A stretch of DNA of 64,000 bases, from assembly GCA_026415675.1 (NCBI GenBank), contig JAOAGQ010000020.1, positions 25,783 through 89,782 of the forward strand, given 5' to 3'. This DNA is from Syntrophorhabdaceae bacterium. GTDB lineage: Bacteria > Desulfobacterota > Syntrophorhabdia > Syntrophorhabdales > Syntrophorhabdaceae. This document shows positions 1 to 8,349 of the stretch, piece after piece (position 1 is the first letter of the stretch; every line of letters begins with the position of its first letter). The position numbers were made by a program, and so were the translations under genes. The notes beneath the pieces were generated by a model. That model did not search any database and was not told where the DNA came from. It worked only from the letters and a program-made list of their open reading frames with translations.

Positions 1-141
1 CCTAAGGGAAAAGAGAAGTCTATCCGATGTGAGTATGCCAAGAAAAAGACCGCCGCTATAAAAATAGAAGAGAGAGGCGATTAGGCCTCCATATATGAAA
101 AAGGTTAGGAGGCAGAAAAAGATCGTTAACCGTCGAAACAT
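1..141 (-). CDS. modB: Molybdate/tungstate ABC transporter permease, N-terminal fragment (runs off window)
   Basis: This is the first 47 codons of a gene that continues past the left edge. The ATG at 141 lies inside the end of modA and overlaps it by 16 bases, a typical modAB coupling. The visible protein starts with a short basic stretch (MFRRL), then one hydrophobic segment of about 25 residues, then a loop ending in LTSDRLLFSLR. That resembles the N-terminus of ModB/WtpB permeases, where a phrase of this kind precedes the second membrane helix. The permease role rests mainly on position directly after modA and on the membrane-helix pattern; the ABC-binding EAA loop is outside the window. 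Confidence 0.6.
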   Translation of the reverse strand, partial: MFRRLTIFFCLLTFFIYGGLIASLFYFYSGGLFLGILTSDRLLFSLR

Positions 142-992
142 CCCATTGCCTTCCATCCAGGGGGCAAAATATATTCACCCCCTATCGGTTTTTTCCCTCC
201 CACAAAAGCCCAAGCCTCTTCGGGGTTCACAAAATAATTAAAGGACTTGAATATCTCCTTCCCCTCCTTGGAAGATAGAAAATCGATGAACCTCTCCGCG
301 TTTTTTCTGTTTTTTGTGAACGGGGACACGGCCAAAGGGATATAACCTATCCTCAATATCTCCTCCTTTTTCAGAGGAACCGTTTCGATCCTTTCTGGAT
401 CCCAGTATTGAAAGACGCTCCATCCTATAACCGCATCAACAGCCTTTAAAGATACGGCAGTTGCGGTCTTCTCACAGCTTTCCGTATAATTTATTAAATT
501 CTTTTTCAGGGCATTCTTCTCTTCTTTATTCATGTTTTTCTCTATAATTTCTACTGCGTACAGACCAACACATACGCTTTCGGGGCTCGCAATGGCTATT
601 CTAATACCTTTTTTTGTGAGATCCTTTAAGGATTTTATGTTCTTTGGATTACCCTTCTGCACGTTTATCGCAGGTACAAGGTAAACAACTCTCTTTTCTG
701 TTTCGGGGAAAACAAGGTTCTTCTTTTTTGCGATCTCCATAAAGTCGGATGAACCGGGAAAGTATACGTCTCCTTTTTTTGCAATGGCCATCTGGGAGAG
801 CACAAAACCCGATCCACCGAAACTCAGATTCACCTTTATACCTGTCTTTCTTTGAAAGATTTCCGCTACCTTTTCTGCAGGGGGTTTACTCGCCGCCCCT
901 GCGAATACCAGCAATTCTTCGGAAGCGATACCGTTTTCTTCGGAGAGAAAAAACAAAAAAAGCACAAAGAGACAGAGTATACGAAAGGGCAT
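126..992 (-). CDS. modA: Molybdate/tungstate ABC transporter substrate-binding protein
   Basis: Periplasmic binding protein of 288 residues that would capture molybdate or tungstate and deliver it to the ModB permease encoded next. Residues 1-23 form a signal peptide (basic start, long Leu/Phe core, cleavage near GIAS). The mature part opens with LLVFAGAASKPPAEKVAEIF and FGGSG, the oxyanion-binding start of the ModA/COG0725 family, and has the later SPESVCVGLYA and AVDAVIGWSV segments of the second lobe. Start: ATG preceded by GGAGG 7 bases upstream. A ModE-like palindrome lies 25 bases upstream of the start. Molybdate versus tungstate cannot be separated here; an anaerobe of this type would use either metal in formate dehydrogenases or aldehyde oxidoreductases. 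Confidence 0.88.
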   Translation of the reverse strand: MPFRILCLFVLFLFFLSEENGIASEELLVFAGAASKPPAEKVAEIFQRKTGIKVNLSFGGSGFVLSQMAIAKKGDVYFPGSSDFMEIAKKKNLVFPETEKRVVYLVPAINVQKGNPKNIKSLKDLTKKGIRIAIASPESVCVGLYAVEIIEKNMNKEEKNALKKNLINYTESCEKTATAVSLKAVDAVIGWSVFQYWDPERIETVPLKKEEILRIGYIPLAVSPFTKNRKNAERFIDFLSSKEGKEIFKSFNYFVNPEEAWAFVGGKKPIGGEYILPPGWKAMGCFDG

Positions 993-1016
993 TCAAATGA
1001 CCTCCAGCCTTATATT

Positions 1017-1044
1017 TTCGTTGTATATTTATGTATATAACGAA
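1017..1044. promoter_or_regulatory. ModE-like operator palindrome upstream of modA
   Basis: A 28-base near-perfect palindrome: left arm TTCGTTGTATA, six-base centre, right arm TATATAACGAA; 10 of 11 arm positions are complementary. The TATATAACG half-site matches the known ModE box of enterobacterial molybdate operons. It sits just upstream of the modA start, where a molybdate-responsive repressor would act. No modE gene is in the window. Confidence 0.65.
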
Positions 1045-1092
1045 TTTTAAATAAAAATACCCTTTCGGTCAACATATTTTTATATCTTTTTG

Positions 1093-1120
1093 TTGACAAG
1101 TCTCTCCTATTGGATAGAAT
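1093..1120 (+). promoter_or_regulatory. Sigma-70-type promoter for the small desulforedoxin-like gene
   Basis: TTGACA at 1093-1098 and TAGAAT at 1115-1120 with a 16-base spacer, about 30 bases ahead of the ATG at 1151. The -35 box is perfect and the -10 box matches 5 of 6 positions. Confidence 0.5.
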
Positions 1121-1150
1121 AATATACATATTAAATAAAGGGGGTTTTAA

Positions 1151-1405
1151 ATGGCCAATAAAAAAGCAGAGGCAAAAACAGTAGCTTCAAAGGCAGAAAA
1201 GGCAACATCAAATCCCGGGGAAAATAAGACCAAAACATCCACCCGCCGTTGTGGAACAAGAAAAAAAGCGGCAAAGGAAGCCATAAAGGTTGGCAGCAAA
1301 TTTGAATGCGCTGCTTGCGGTCTTATCGTAACAGTAGATACCCCTTGCAACTGCGCAGAGACCCAGTTGATATGCTGCGGCAGCCCAATGGACGTTAAAA
1401 AATAG
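1151..1405 (+). CDS. Small desulforedoxin-like metal-binding protein with Lys/Ala-rich N-terminal tail
   Basis: 84-residue protein in two parts. Residues 1-50 are low-complexity and basic (Lys, Ala, Thr). Residues 51-84 carry CAAC (Cys53, Cys56) and CCGSPM (Cys75, Cys76), the Cys-x2-Cys ... Cys-Cys layout of desulforedoxin and of the N-terminal domain of desulfoferrodoxin, which bind one iron through four cysteines. The gap between the pairs (18 residues) is slightly longer than in desulforedoxin, and three extra cysteines (34, 66, 68) are present. It is monocistronic, behind its own promoter. The metal site is an inference from the motif; the basic tail might bind nucleic acid or be a charged tether. 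The N-terminus is unlike any family I recognise. Confidence 0.75.
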   Translation: MANKKAEAKTVASKAEKATSNPGENKTKTSTRRCGTRKKAAKEAIKVGSKFECAACGLIVTVDTPCNCAETQLICCGSPMDVKK

Positions 1406-1433
1406 ATTTAGACTTTTATTCCTTCCATCCTTA

Positions 1434-1463
1434 TTGACATCAATCGACTTTATAGGGGATAAT
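1434..1463 (+). promoter_or_regulatory. Putative promoter with inverted repeat ahead of the helicase gene
   Basis: TTGACA at 1434-1439 and GATAAT at 1458-1463, 18-base spacer, 41 bases before the ATG at 1504. The -10 box is part of an inverted repeat GGGATAA (1456-1462) / TTATCCC (1473-1479), which could be an operator or chance. Confidence 0.4.
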
Positions 1464-1503
1464 TTATCCTCGTTATCCCTGTTTGTAACATTATGTTTAT
1501 ATT

Positions 1504-3489
1504 ATGAAAAGATACACAATAAAAAAGGATTCCTTTGGAAAAGCCTCCTACATAGATTACGAAAAGGCATTGAACGAGGAACAGCGGAATGTTGTCTTTG
1601 CTGAGAATGGCCCTATTCTGGTCATCGCAGGGGCAGGAAGTGGAAAAACAAGGGTTGTCACCTACAGGGTGGCACGCCTTTTAGAGCTCGGGGTATCTCC
1701 TACGAACATACTCCTCCTTACCTTTACAAACAAGGCGGCAAGGGAAATGTTGAACCGTGTTCAACAGGCGATAAAGATGGATACCCGGTACATCTGGGGT
1801 GGCACGTTCCATCATATAGCCAATATGATCTTAAGAAACCATGGGGATTTAATCGGGTTTAAGAGGAATTTTACCATCCTTGACAACGAAGATGCCAAAG
1901 ATTTCATTGAGCTTGTGGTGAAAGAACTGGGGCTCGACAGAAAGGAGAGGAGATTTCCAAAGGGCTCTGTCTTAAAAGATATTTTGAGCTACTCTATAAA
2001 TACCATGCAACCTTTAGAAGACTGTATAAAAGAGAAATACCCCTTTTTCTACGATATAATCGATCCGATATACGCTGTAAATAAAGCCTACACCGAGAAA
2101 AAAAGGTTGTCCAATGCCATGGACTTCGATGACCTCCTGTTTTACTGGCATAAACTCTTTGTAGAGAATGAGGATATCCGTAAATATTATGCCATAGTCT
2201 TCTCCCACATACTTGTCGATGAGTATCAGGATACCAATAAGATCCAGGCTGAGATAGTTGATTCTATTGGGCTCATAAACAGAAATGTGATGGTTGTAGG
2301 GGATGATGCACAGAGTATTTACTCCTTCAGGGGGGCAAACTTTCAGAACATCATTGAATTTCCGAAAAGGTACAAAGATGCTAGGATCTTTAAACTGGAG
2401 ACGAACTACAGAAGTACCGATGAAATCCTATTCCTTGCCAACGACTCCATTTCAAAAAACAAGAAACAGTTCTCCAAACGTCTAAAGAGCATCCGTGGTT
2501 CGGGGGCAATCCCCGTTATAGCAAATTTGAGGGATGTCCTCCAACAGGCGGAGTTTGTTGCCCAGAGGATTCTTGAACTGAGAAGGGAAGGGATCCCTTT
2601 AAACGAAATCGCTGTCCTCTACAGGGCCCATTACCACTCAATGGAGCTACAGATGGAACTTACAAGAAGGGACATCCCCTTTGAGGTCAGAAGTGGTCTT
2701 AAATTTTTCGAGCAGGCCCACATAAAGGATGTGATTTCGTTTTTAAGGGTGATGGTCAACAACCACGACGAGATATCCTGGAAAAGAATGTTGAAACTCT
2801 TTCCAAAGATCGGCTCAAAAACTGCAGGGCGTATGTATGAGTATATAAAAAGGCAGGAAAACCCCGTTGATCTCTTTATTACAAAGGCGATCTGGGACCA
2901 TCTAAACATCGTCCCAAGAGAGAACGGTGAAATTCTATCGAGACTATTTAGAGAGCTTAAAGAACTCCTTGAAAAAGAAGCGATCTCCGAGATGATATCC
3001 GCGGTTTTAAAACACGGTTATACGGAGTATTTAAAGTTCAATTACCCAAACCCCGATTCTCGACTTGAAGACATAGGTCAATTGATCACCTTCTCCACAA
3101 GGTATCAATCCCTTGAATCTTTTTTAAGTGAACTCTCCCTCCTAAGCGGTATAAGCGGGGAAGAGATTTTCTCCACCGAAAAGGAGACAGAGGGGAGGCT
3201 TGTTTTAAGCACCATCCATCAGGCAAAGGGGCTTGAATGGAGGGTCGTCTTCTTAATATGGTGTGCCGAGGGAAGGTTTCCCAACCCAAAGGCCCTGGAG
3301 GATGGAAACTTAGAAGAGGAGAGAAGGCTTTTCTATGTCGCCATAACAAGGGCTATGGATGAGCTCTACCTTTGTTATCCTCTACTTATTTTCGATAAAC
3401 AGATAGGCCATGTCATCCTTAAGCCGTCAAGGTTCATCTCCGAGCTTAAACGCTCGACCTATGAAGAATGGCATGTTTCTGAAAGTTAA
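1504..3489 (+). CDS. uvrD: UvrD/Rep/PcrA-family ATP-dependent DNA helicase (superfamily 1A)
   Basis: 661-residue 3'-5' DNA helicase expected to act in repair and replication restart. All SF1A motifs are visible in order: Q-motif region LNEEQRNVV (23-31), Walker A AGAGSGKTR (42-50), TFTNKAAREM motif Ia, DEYQDTN Walker B (about 238), GDDAQSIYSFRGA motif III, LETNYRST motif IV, STIHQAKGLEW motif V and YVAITRAMDELYL motif VI. Length is close to Rep and PcrA, slightly below UvrD, so the sub-family is open. It is convergent with mreB, whose stop is 18 bases away, with no obvious terminator between them. Confidence 0.93.
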   Translation: MKRYTIKKDSFGKASYIDYEKALNEEQRNVVFAENGPILVIAGAGSGKTRVVTYRVARLLELGVSPTNILLLTFTNKAAREMLNRVQQAIKMDTRYIWGGTFHHIANMILRNHGDLIGFKRNFTILDNEDAKDFIELVVKELGLDRKERRFPKGSVLKDILSYSINTMQPLEDCIKEKYPFFYDIIDPIYAVNKAYTEKKRLSNAMDFDDLLFYWHKLFVENEDIRKYYAIVFSHILVDEYQDTNKIQAEIVDSIGLINRNVMVVGDDAQSIYSFRGANFQNIIEFPKRYKDARIFKLETNYRSTDEILFLANDSISKNKKQFSKRLKSIRGSGAIPVIANLRDVLQQAEFVAQRILELRREGIPLNEIAVLYRAHYHSMELQMELTRRDIPFEVRSGLKFFEQAHIKDVISFLRVMVNNHDEISWKRMLKLFPKIGSKTAGRMYEYIKRQENPVDLFITKAIWDHLNIVPRENGEILSRLFRELKELLEKEAISEMISAVLKHGYTEYLKFNYPNPDSRLEDIGQLITFSTRYQSLESFLSELSLLSGISGEEIFSTEKETEGRLVLSTIHQAKGLEWRVVFLIWCAEGRFPNPKALEDGNLEEERRLFYVAITRAMDELYLCYPLLIFDKQIGHVILKPSRFISELKRSTYEEWHVSES

Positions 3490-3506
3490 ATGGGAGTTAA
3501 ATACTT

Positions 3507-4538
3507 TCAGTTTATATAGACCCTTCTGTACTTTCCCATATCCTCAAGGGTCATCCCTGCCCCCATTACAACGGAAAATAACGGTTCATCCGTTACCCTT
3601 ACCCTTACCCCTGTTTCCGCCTCAATCCTCTGATCAAGACCTCTTAACAATGCCCCTCCCCCTGTCAATACCATGCCCGAATCATTCAAATCTGAAACGA
3701 ATTCGGGAGGGAGCCTCTCAAGGGTTCTCCTGATCGCATCAACGATCGCTGCAACGGGCTCTTCTATCGCCTCCCTCACCTCTTCTTCAGAAATCCTGAT
3801 GGTCTTCGGGATACCTGTTAACATATCCTTTCCCACCAATGTCACCGGGACGTTCTTAAAACTCGCAGGGGCAACAGAGGCCACCTCCATTTTTATCCTC
3901 TCCGCCGCTATAACACCTATGGCAATCTGGTGCTTTTTCTGAAGGTACCTTATGATCGCCTCATCGAGTTCATCCCCTGCCACCCTCAGAGATTCGCTAT
4001 GGGCAATTGCGGAGAGGCTTATTATGGCAACTTCTGTCGTTCCCCCTCCGATATCTATCACCATGTTTGCCCTCGGAAGTTCAATAGGCATATTCGCCCC
4101 TATCGCCGCTGCCATCGGTTCTTCTATCAGAAAGACATTTCTTATACCGACCTGAAAACACGCATCTACCACCGCCTTTTTCTCAACCTGGGTGATCCCC
4201 GAGGGAACACCCACAACCATCTTGGGCTTTGAAACCTTTCTATCCTTCCTTATAACGGTAAGGAAATACTTTATCATTGCCTTTGTCACATCGAAATCGG
4301 CGATCACCCCGTCTTTCAAAGGTCTTATCGCATTGATGTTAGGGGGGGTTCGACCTATGTATTCCTTTGCCTCCCTCCCCACCGCAATAACCTTAGAGGT
4401 ATTGTTGTCAATGGCAACAACGGATGGTTCATTTAGTATAACCCCCTCCCCTTTCAGGTAGATAAGGGTGTTTGCCGTACCAAGATCCATGGCCAAATGC
4501 GTTGAAAACAAACCGAACATCTTACTGAAAAAACCCAT
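3507..4538 (-). CDS. mreB: Rod shape-determining protein MreB
   Basis: Bacterial actin that forms membrane-bound filaments and guides lateral wall synthesis. 343 residues from the chosen start. ATP-binding motifs of the actin fold are present: phosphate 1 DLGTANTLIY near residue 17, phosphate 2 DIGGGTTEVA near residue 158, adenosine loop LTGGGALLRG near residue 290. The N-terminal MGFFSKMFGLFS is an amphipathic membrane anchor as in other MreBs. Start: the ATG at 4538 has GAGGAGG 5-6 bases upstream; an ATG five codons earlier overlaps the stop of the preceding gene and lacks a ribosome site. mreC and mreD do not follow (the next gene is convergent), so this copy is separated from the usual mreBCD operon. 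It is translated right behind the GAF/GGDEF gene. Confidence 0.95.
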   Translation of the reverse strand: MGFFSKMFGLFSTHLAMDLGTANTLIYLKGEGVILNEPSVVAIDNNTSKVIAVGREAKEYIGRTPPNINAIRPLKDGVIADFDVTKAMIKYFLTVIRKDRKVSKPKMVVGVPSGITQVEKKAVVDACFQVGIRNVFLIEEPMAAAIGANMPIELPRANMVIDIGGGTTEVAIISLSAIAHSESLRVAGDELDEAIIRYLQKKHQIAIGVIAAERIKMEVASVAPASFKNVPVTLVGKDMLTGIPKTIRISEEEVREAIEEPVAAIVDAIRRTLERLPPEFVSDLNDSGMVLTGGGALLRGLDQRIEAETGVRVRVTDEPLFSVVMGAGMTLEDMGKYRRVYIN

Positions 4539-4549
4539 ATACCCCCTCC

Positions 4550-5929
4550 TCATTCACCAGTACTTAAACTTTTTCCGTTCTTTTTATCGATAAATTCCCA
4601 GAGATCGCAGAAGCCATCATCCGGTAATATCCTCACCCAAGCCTCGACCCCTCTGTAACAATCCTCTATTTTCTGTTCCGCCATATATTTTTTGATAGTA
4701 TAACCTATAATCTTCAGAATATTCTGCATTTTATTTCTATCCCGATTTTTAGATACCACGTAAAAATGGCCACCACCCCTCCTCGAGATCATACTATATC
4801 CATCTACACAAAACTTTATAATCTCTGAAACCCTCTTTAAAAGGTTGTTTGTAAATTCAAAACCGAGAAGCTCATTGAACCTTCTGACACCCTTTATCTT
4901 CACGGATAAAAGGGAAAACCTCTCACCCTTTTTTATAAAATCTGTAACCTTCTCGACAAAAATGGGAAACTGGGTTGAATCGGTGACTGTTTCAAAACTC
5001 TGTGCCTTTTTTACATATTCCTTCATCAAAATAAAGGAAAAATACAGAGAGAGGAGGTTTGCAACCATCCTGAGTGTAGGGATTGACTCCTCTTTCAGTC
5101 TCTTTTCGGTGAGGGATATGAAACCTACCACACCATAGGGGGTATCCTCTGCGGTCAACGGGAATCCAAAGAGTTGTCTCGGCCTTAACCCTTCGCCTGT
5201 GAAAAAAAGGGGTCTTTCTCTTAAAAGACCGCTGTTGAATGGAAGGAGTAGTTCTCTTCCCCCGTTTACCACCATTGCAGCGATACTCTCATTCCTTGAG
5301 CATCTCTTCTTTTCGTATAACGTAGGGTCAACACCTACAACATGGACAACCGACACTAAACCGTCTTCTTCAACCCCTATGAACGCCCCATCTCCCCCAC
5401 AAAAGCCAAGACCCTCGAGCAACACATCCTTGACCGATATGTTTCCTCTCCAGAGTTCTCCAAAGAGATGAAACACCCTCCTTTCGTTATAAATCTCTGC
5501 AAGACCTTCGTTCTCCTTAAAAAAGACGCTTTCTCTGTCGAGCTCTTCGAGTATCATGGAGATAAAGAGGTGTAACATCTTCTTCTCTTTGTCTGTAAAA
5601 CCCCACTTCTTTTTGCTGTCAACGACAAGCACGCCCCTGTCCTCGATGGGGTAACCCATAAAGGCCTTTATGCCTTCGGTGGATGTATAATAGCCGAGGG
5701 TTGACTCATCCTTATCGAAATTGGGGATAACCAGTTGGGTGTTATGTTTTACAACCCATCCTGGTAGGGTGTTTTCAATCTGTATCGTCTGTGTTTTGTT
5801 AAAATGGGTTGAAAAGGTCATTGAAGAGCGGCATTTTAAAGTGGTGTTCCCCTCTTTTAAAAAAACGGCAACGGTATATGCCTCGTATACATTAAAGATG
5901 AGATTTGAGATGGTGTCGATAAGGGCCAT
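4550..5929 (-). CDS. GAF-domain protein with degenerate GGDEF domain
   Basis: 459-residue cytosolic protein. Residues about 1-150 look like a GAF sensory domain, and a second GAF-like segment may lie around 150-310 (pattern FGFPLTAEDTPYGVVGFISL). The last 150 residues have the GGDEF fold layout (FSLLSVKIKGVRRFNELLGFE, then SRRGGGHFYVVS), but the catalytic loop reads GGGHF instead of GGDEF/GGEEF, so diguanylate cyclase activity is unlikely. A degenerate GGDEF domain can bind GTP or c-di-GMP, or mediate protein contacts. It ends 11 bases before mreB, which has its own strong ribosome site, so the two are probably one operon. A role in controlling cell shape is only an inference from that. Confidence 0.72.
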   Translation of the reverse strand: MALIDTISNLIFNVYEAYTVAVFLKEGNTTLKCRSSMTFSTHFNKTQTIQIENTLPGWVVKHNTQLVIPNFDKDESTLGYYTSTEGIKAFMGYPIEDRGVLVVDSKKKWGFTDKEKKMLHLFISMILEELDRESVFFKENEGLAEIYNERRVFHLFGELWRGNISVKDVLLEGLGFCGGDGAFIGVEEDGLVSVVHVVGVDPTLYEKKRCSRNESIAAMVVNGGRELLLPFNSGLLRERPLFFTGEGLRPRQLFGFPLTAEDTPYGVVGFISLTEKRLKEESIPTLRMVANLLSLYFSFILMKEYVKKAQSFETVTDSTQFPIFVEKVTDFIKKGERFSLLSVKIKGVRRFNELLGFEFTNNLLKRVSEIIKFCVDGYSMISRRGGGHFYVVSKNRDRNKMQNILKIIGYTIKKYMAEQKIEDCYRGVEAWVRILPDDGFCDLWEFIDKKNGKSLSTGE

Positions 5930-5964
5930 ATAATTTCCATTATGTCATCAAAGATAAAGAACTG

Positions 5965-6909
5965 TCAAGCCTCTTCGGGGTTGTACTCTATAAAGGCGAT
6001 CTGTTTTGACGTATCTGACTTCTCCATGAGTCTACACATCGCACACCTTAATCCCCGGGCAGGATAGCCGCAGACTTCACACACCCCCATCCCTTTTCCA
6101 TCCCCCTCTTCCTCAAATGCCTTCCTTTTCTTCAACATTTTCAGATACCCCTTTACAAAGGCTATCTTTGTCCCTGGGGAGATCTCTTCAATCCTGTTTA
6201 ACACCTCTTTATAGACTAACGATTTCGCATCAAAAGATAACGGGCACTCTTCGTATATATAATCGATCCTGGAAACTATCGCGTAGGCGGCGGTCTCCCT
6301 CTCGGAACATAAAAACAGGGGCTTTGCCTTTCTCGATAGACGGCCATCTTTTTCTTCAAGGGTAAGGTCCTTCTTCCATAGGTAACCCTCCCTCCAGTAT
6401 AAAAGATTGCCAAATAAGGCGGATGCCTCATCGTCCAGGTTATGTCCTGTGAGAACAACATCGTATCCCATATCAAGACACACCCTATTCATCACATAAC
6501 GTTTAACCATTCCACAGGCAGAACAGGGAACCCTCTTCATGATCCTTGCTATTCCTTCTATATTTTTTCCTACGATTTCGCACACGTCAAAGATGTAGAC
6601 CTTTCTATTCAGTCTCTGGGCCATTTTCTTCACCTTTTCCAGGGAATTGAGGGAATATTCGCCAATGCCCAAGTTCACATAAATCCCGTCTGCCGCTACG
6701 CCCAATTTGTTTAGAATGTACCAAAGGGTTAGGCTGTCTTTTCCCCCCGATACGGCCACAATCGGCCTTCCGTTCTTTAAAAGGGAATACTTTCTTATTG
6801 TCTCCTCAACCCTTTTTTCGAAAAATGAGATGAAATCATCGGCACATAGTGAGGTATTATATGCCTTGAGTTTGATGACCGCTTCTCTGCCACAGACCTT
6901 GCATTTCAT
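5965..6909 (-). CDS. ttuA: tRNA-5-methyluridine(54) 2-sulfurtransferase TtuA-like
   Basis: 314-residue enzyme predicted to replace the 2-oxygen of T54 in the tRNA T-loop by sulfur. It matches the TtuA layout: N-terminal zinc finger starting CKVCG, PP-loop SGGKDSL near residue 55 (ATP pyrophosphatase), LGIGEYS, the catalytic/Fe-S cysteines in PCSACGMVKRY, the TGHNLDDEA loop with LFGNLL, and a C-terminal zinc finger CEVCGYPARGLRCAMCR. The same landmarks occur in the Thermus enzyme as I recall it. Start ATG at 6909 overlaps the stop of ttuB by 4 bases (ATGA), so the sulfur carrier and the transferase are translationally coupled. Related CTU1/Ncs6 enzymes act on U34, but the neighbouring TtuB-like carrier and the finger pattern favour TtuA. 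Confidence 0.85.
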   Translation of the reverse strand: MKCKVCGREAVIKLKAYNTSLCADDFISFFEKRVEETIRKYSLLKNGRPIVAVSGGKDSLTLWYILNKLGVAADGIYVNLGIGEYSLNSLEKVKKMAQRLNRKVYIFDVCEIVGKNIEGIARIMKRVPCSACGMVKRYVMNRVCLDMGYDVVLTGHNLDDEASALFGNLLYWREGYLWKKDLTLEEKDGRLSRKAKPLFLCSERETAAYAIVSRIDYIYEECPLSFDAKSLVYKEVLNRIEEISPGTKIAFVKGYLKMLKKRKAFEEEGDGKGMGVCEVCGYPARGLRCAMCRLMEKSDTSKQIAFIEYNPEEA

Positions 6910-7094
6910 CCGCCTGACACTACCCTTATCAACCTCACATGGTCCCCCGGCAACAATCTATGGTCCTCGGTAACAAGTCTATCATTGACTACCACAAGGT
7001 AGGTCTCCCTGTTTAACGATAGCTTCTCCAGCAACTTGTATACGAGTATAGGCCTGTCCAATTCCATTACCTTTCCGTCGTATTCTATCTTCAT
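6906..7094 (-). CDS. ttuB: Ubiquitin-like sulfur carrier protein TtuB-like
   Basis: 62-residue beta-grasp protein ending in VVSGG. The free C-terminal Gly-Gly is the hallmark of ThiS/MoaD/TtuB carriers: it is adenylated by an E1-like enzyme and then carries a thiocarboxylate. Overlap with ttuA by ATGA makes it the likely sulfur donor for tRNA 2-thiolation. No E1 gene adjoins it; the ThiF/MoeB-type protein at 11769-12581 is the only candidate in the window. MoaD or ThiS function is possible from sequence alone, but the coupling argues for TtuB. Confidence 0.8.
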   Translation of the reverse strand: MKIEYDGKVMELDRPILVYKLLEKLSLNRETYLVVVNDRLVTEDHRLLPGDHVRLIRVVSGG

Positions 7095-7218
7095 CCATTA
7101 TTTTAATATCACATCCTTAACTGTTCCGTCAAAAACAATCGGGGAAAACCGATAAATATCCTCTGTATGATCAGCAATTTTTCTCGCCATAACCTATAAC
7201 AGATGGTATACTAAGGCC

Positions 7219-8334
7219 ATGATAAACACGATCATATACTCTTATGAATTAAGCAATATGGAATTTAAGCCAAACCACCCCTTCAAACCCATCAGATCCA
7301 AGATACTTATGGAGCTCCTGAACAGGTATGACCTTTTGAACCATAAAAATCAGATGGTTGTTGAACCTCTCCCTTTGAAAGAAGAACTCCTGTATCTATT
7401 CCATGAGAGAAAGTACATAGAACTCTTAAGGAGGGCATCGAAAGGGGAATTCTCTATCGACATCTTTTATGCAGGCATAGGGACAGAGGATAATCCTATT
7501 TTCGAATCTATGTACGAATTTTCCATCCTCGCAGCAGGGGGAACATTTCAGGGGGCCGAGATCCTCCTAAGCGGTACAAGCAGGGTGGTTTTTAACCCCA
7601 TAGGGGGCTTCCATCATGCAGGGAAAGGCCACGCAGAAGGCTTCTGTTATATAAACGACATAGCCATCACCATCACCGACCTCATACAGAAAGGTCACAG
7701 GGTTGCCTGTATAGACATAGATGCCCACCACGGTAACGGTGTCCAGGACGCATTCTACGACACGGACAAGGTCCTGACCATCTCCCTCCACGAATCGGGG
7801 GAAACCCTCTATCCCGGGGGAGGGTTTGAAACAGAATTGGGTAAAGGTAAGGGGGAGGGATATAACGTGAATATACCACTACTTAACGATACAGATGATG
7901 ATGTCTATGTTTATGCGTTTGACTCCATCGTACCCCCCTTGATTGAGCGTTACAAACCTGATTTTGTGGTGGCGGTGATCGGCAGCGATACCCATAAGGA
8001 TGATCCTTTAACCCATATGAAACTCACAACAAACGGATATAAAAAGGTCATAGCCACGATAAACGATATCTCCCCAAAGATACTTGCCCTCGGCGCAGGA
8101 GGCTACAATATATATAAAACAACGGCCATGTGGGCCCTTGCATGGGCCACCTTCTGTGGCCTTACACCAACAGACCTATTCGCCGGGGTCATCGGGGGGT
8201 TCATGTATGGTCCTGAAGCAGGGGCCGGGACCCTTGACGATCCCCCTTTCTCATCACCCCCGGAGGAGAAAAAGAGGTGTTTAGACCATGCAAACAGGGT
8301 CGTCTCCTTTCTGAAAGAGAGACTATCCCTTTGA
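7219..8334 (+). CDS. Histone deacetylase-family (AcuC/acetylpolyamine amidohydrolase-like) zinc hydrolase
   Basis: 371-residue zinc-dependent deacetylase of the arginase/HDAC fold. Visible active-site elements: the charge-relay pair in GFHHAGKGHAEGFCYIND, the zinc ligands in DIDAHHGNGVQ, the third ligand in GSDTHKDDPL and the glycine-rich GAGGYN loop near the C-terminus. Bacterial members deacetylate acetyl-CoA synthetase (AcuC) or acetylpolyamines; the substrate cannot be chosen here. It is a single gene between the minus-strand ttuBA and yggU genes, so context gives no help. Start ATG at 7219; the product has no signal peptide and should be cytosolic. Confidence 0.88.
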   Translation: MINTIIYSYELSNMEFKPNHPFKPIRSKILMELLNRYDLLNHKNQMVVEPLPLKEELLYLFHERKYIELLRRASKGEFSIDIFYAGIGTEDNPIFESMYEFSILAAGGTFQGAEILLSGTSRVVFNPIGGFHHAGKGHAEGFCYINDIAITITDLIQKGHRVACIDIDAHHGNGVQDAFYDTDKVLTISLHESGETLYPGGGFETELGKGKGEGYNVNIPLLNDTDDDVYVYAFDSIVPPLIERYKPDFVVAVIGSDTHKDDPLTHMKLTTNGYKKVIATINDISPKILALGAGGYNIYKTTAMWALAWATFCGLTPTDLFAGVIGGFMYGPEAGAGTLDDPPFSSPPEEKKRCLDHANRVVSFLKERLSL

Positions 8335-8349
8335 CAGGATTGGTAATCT

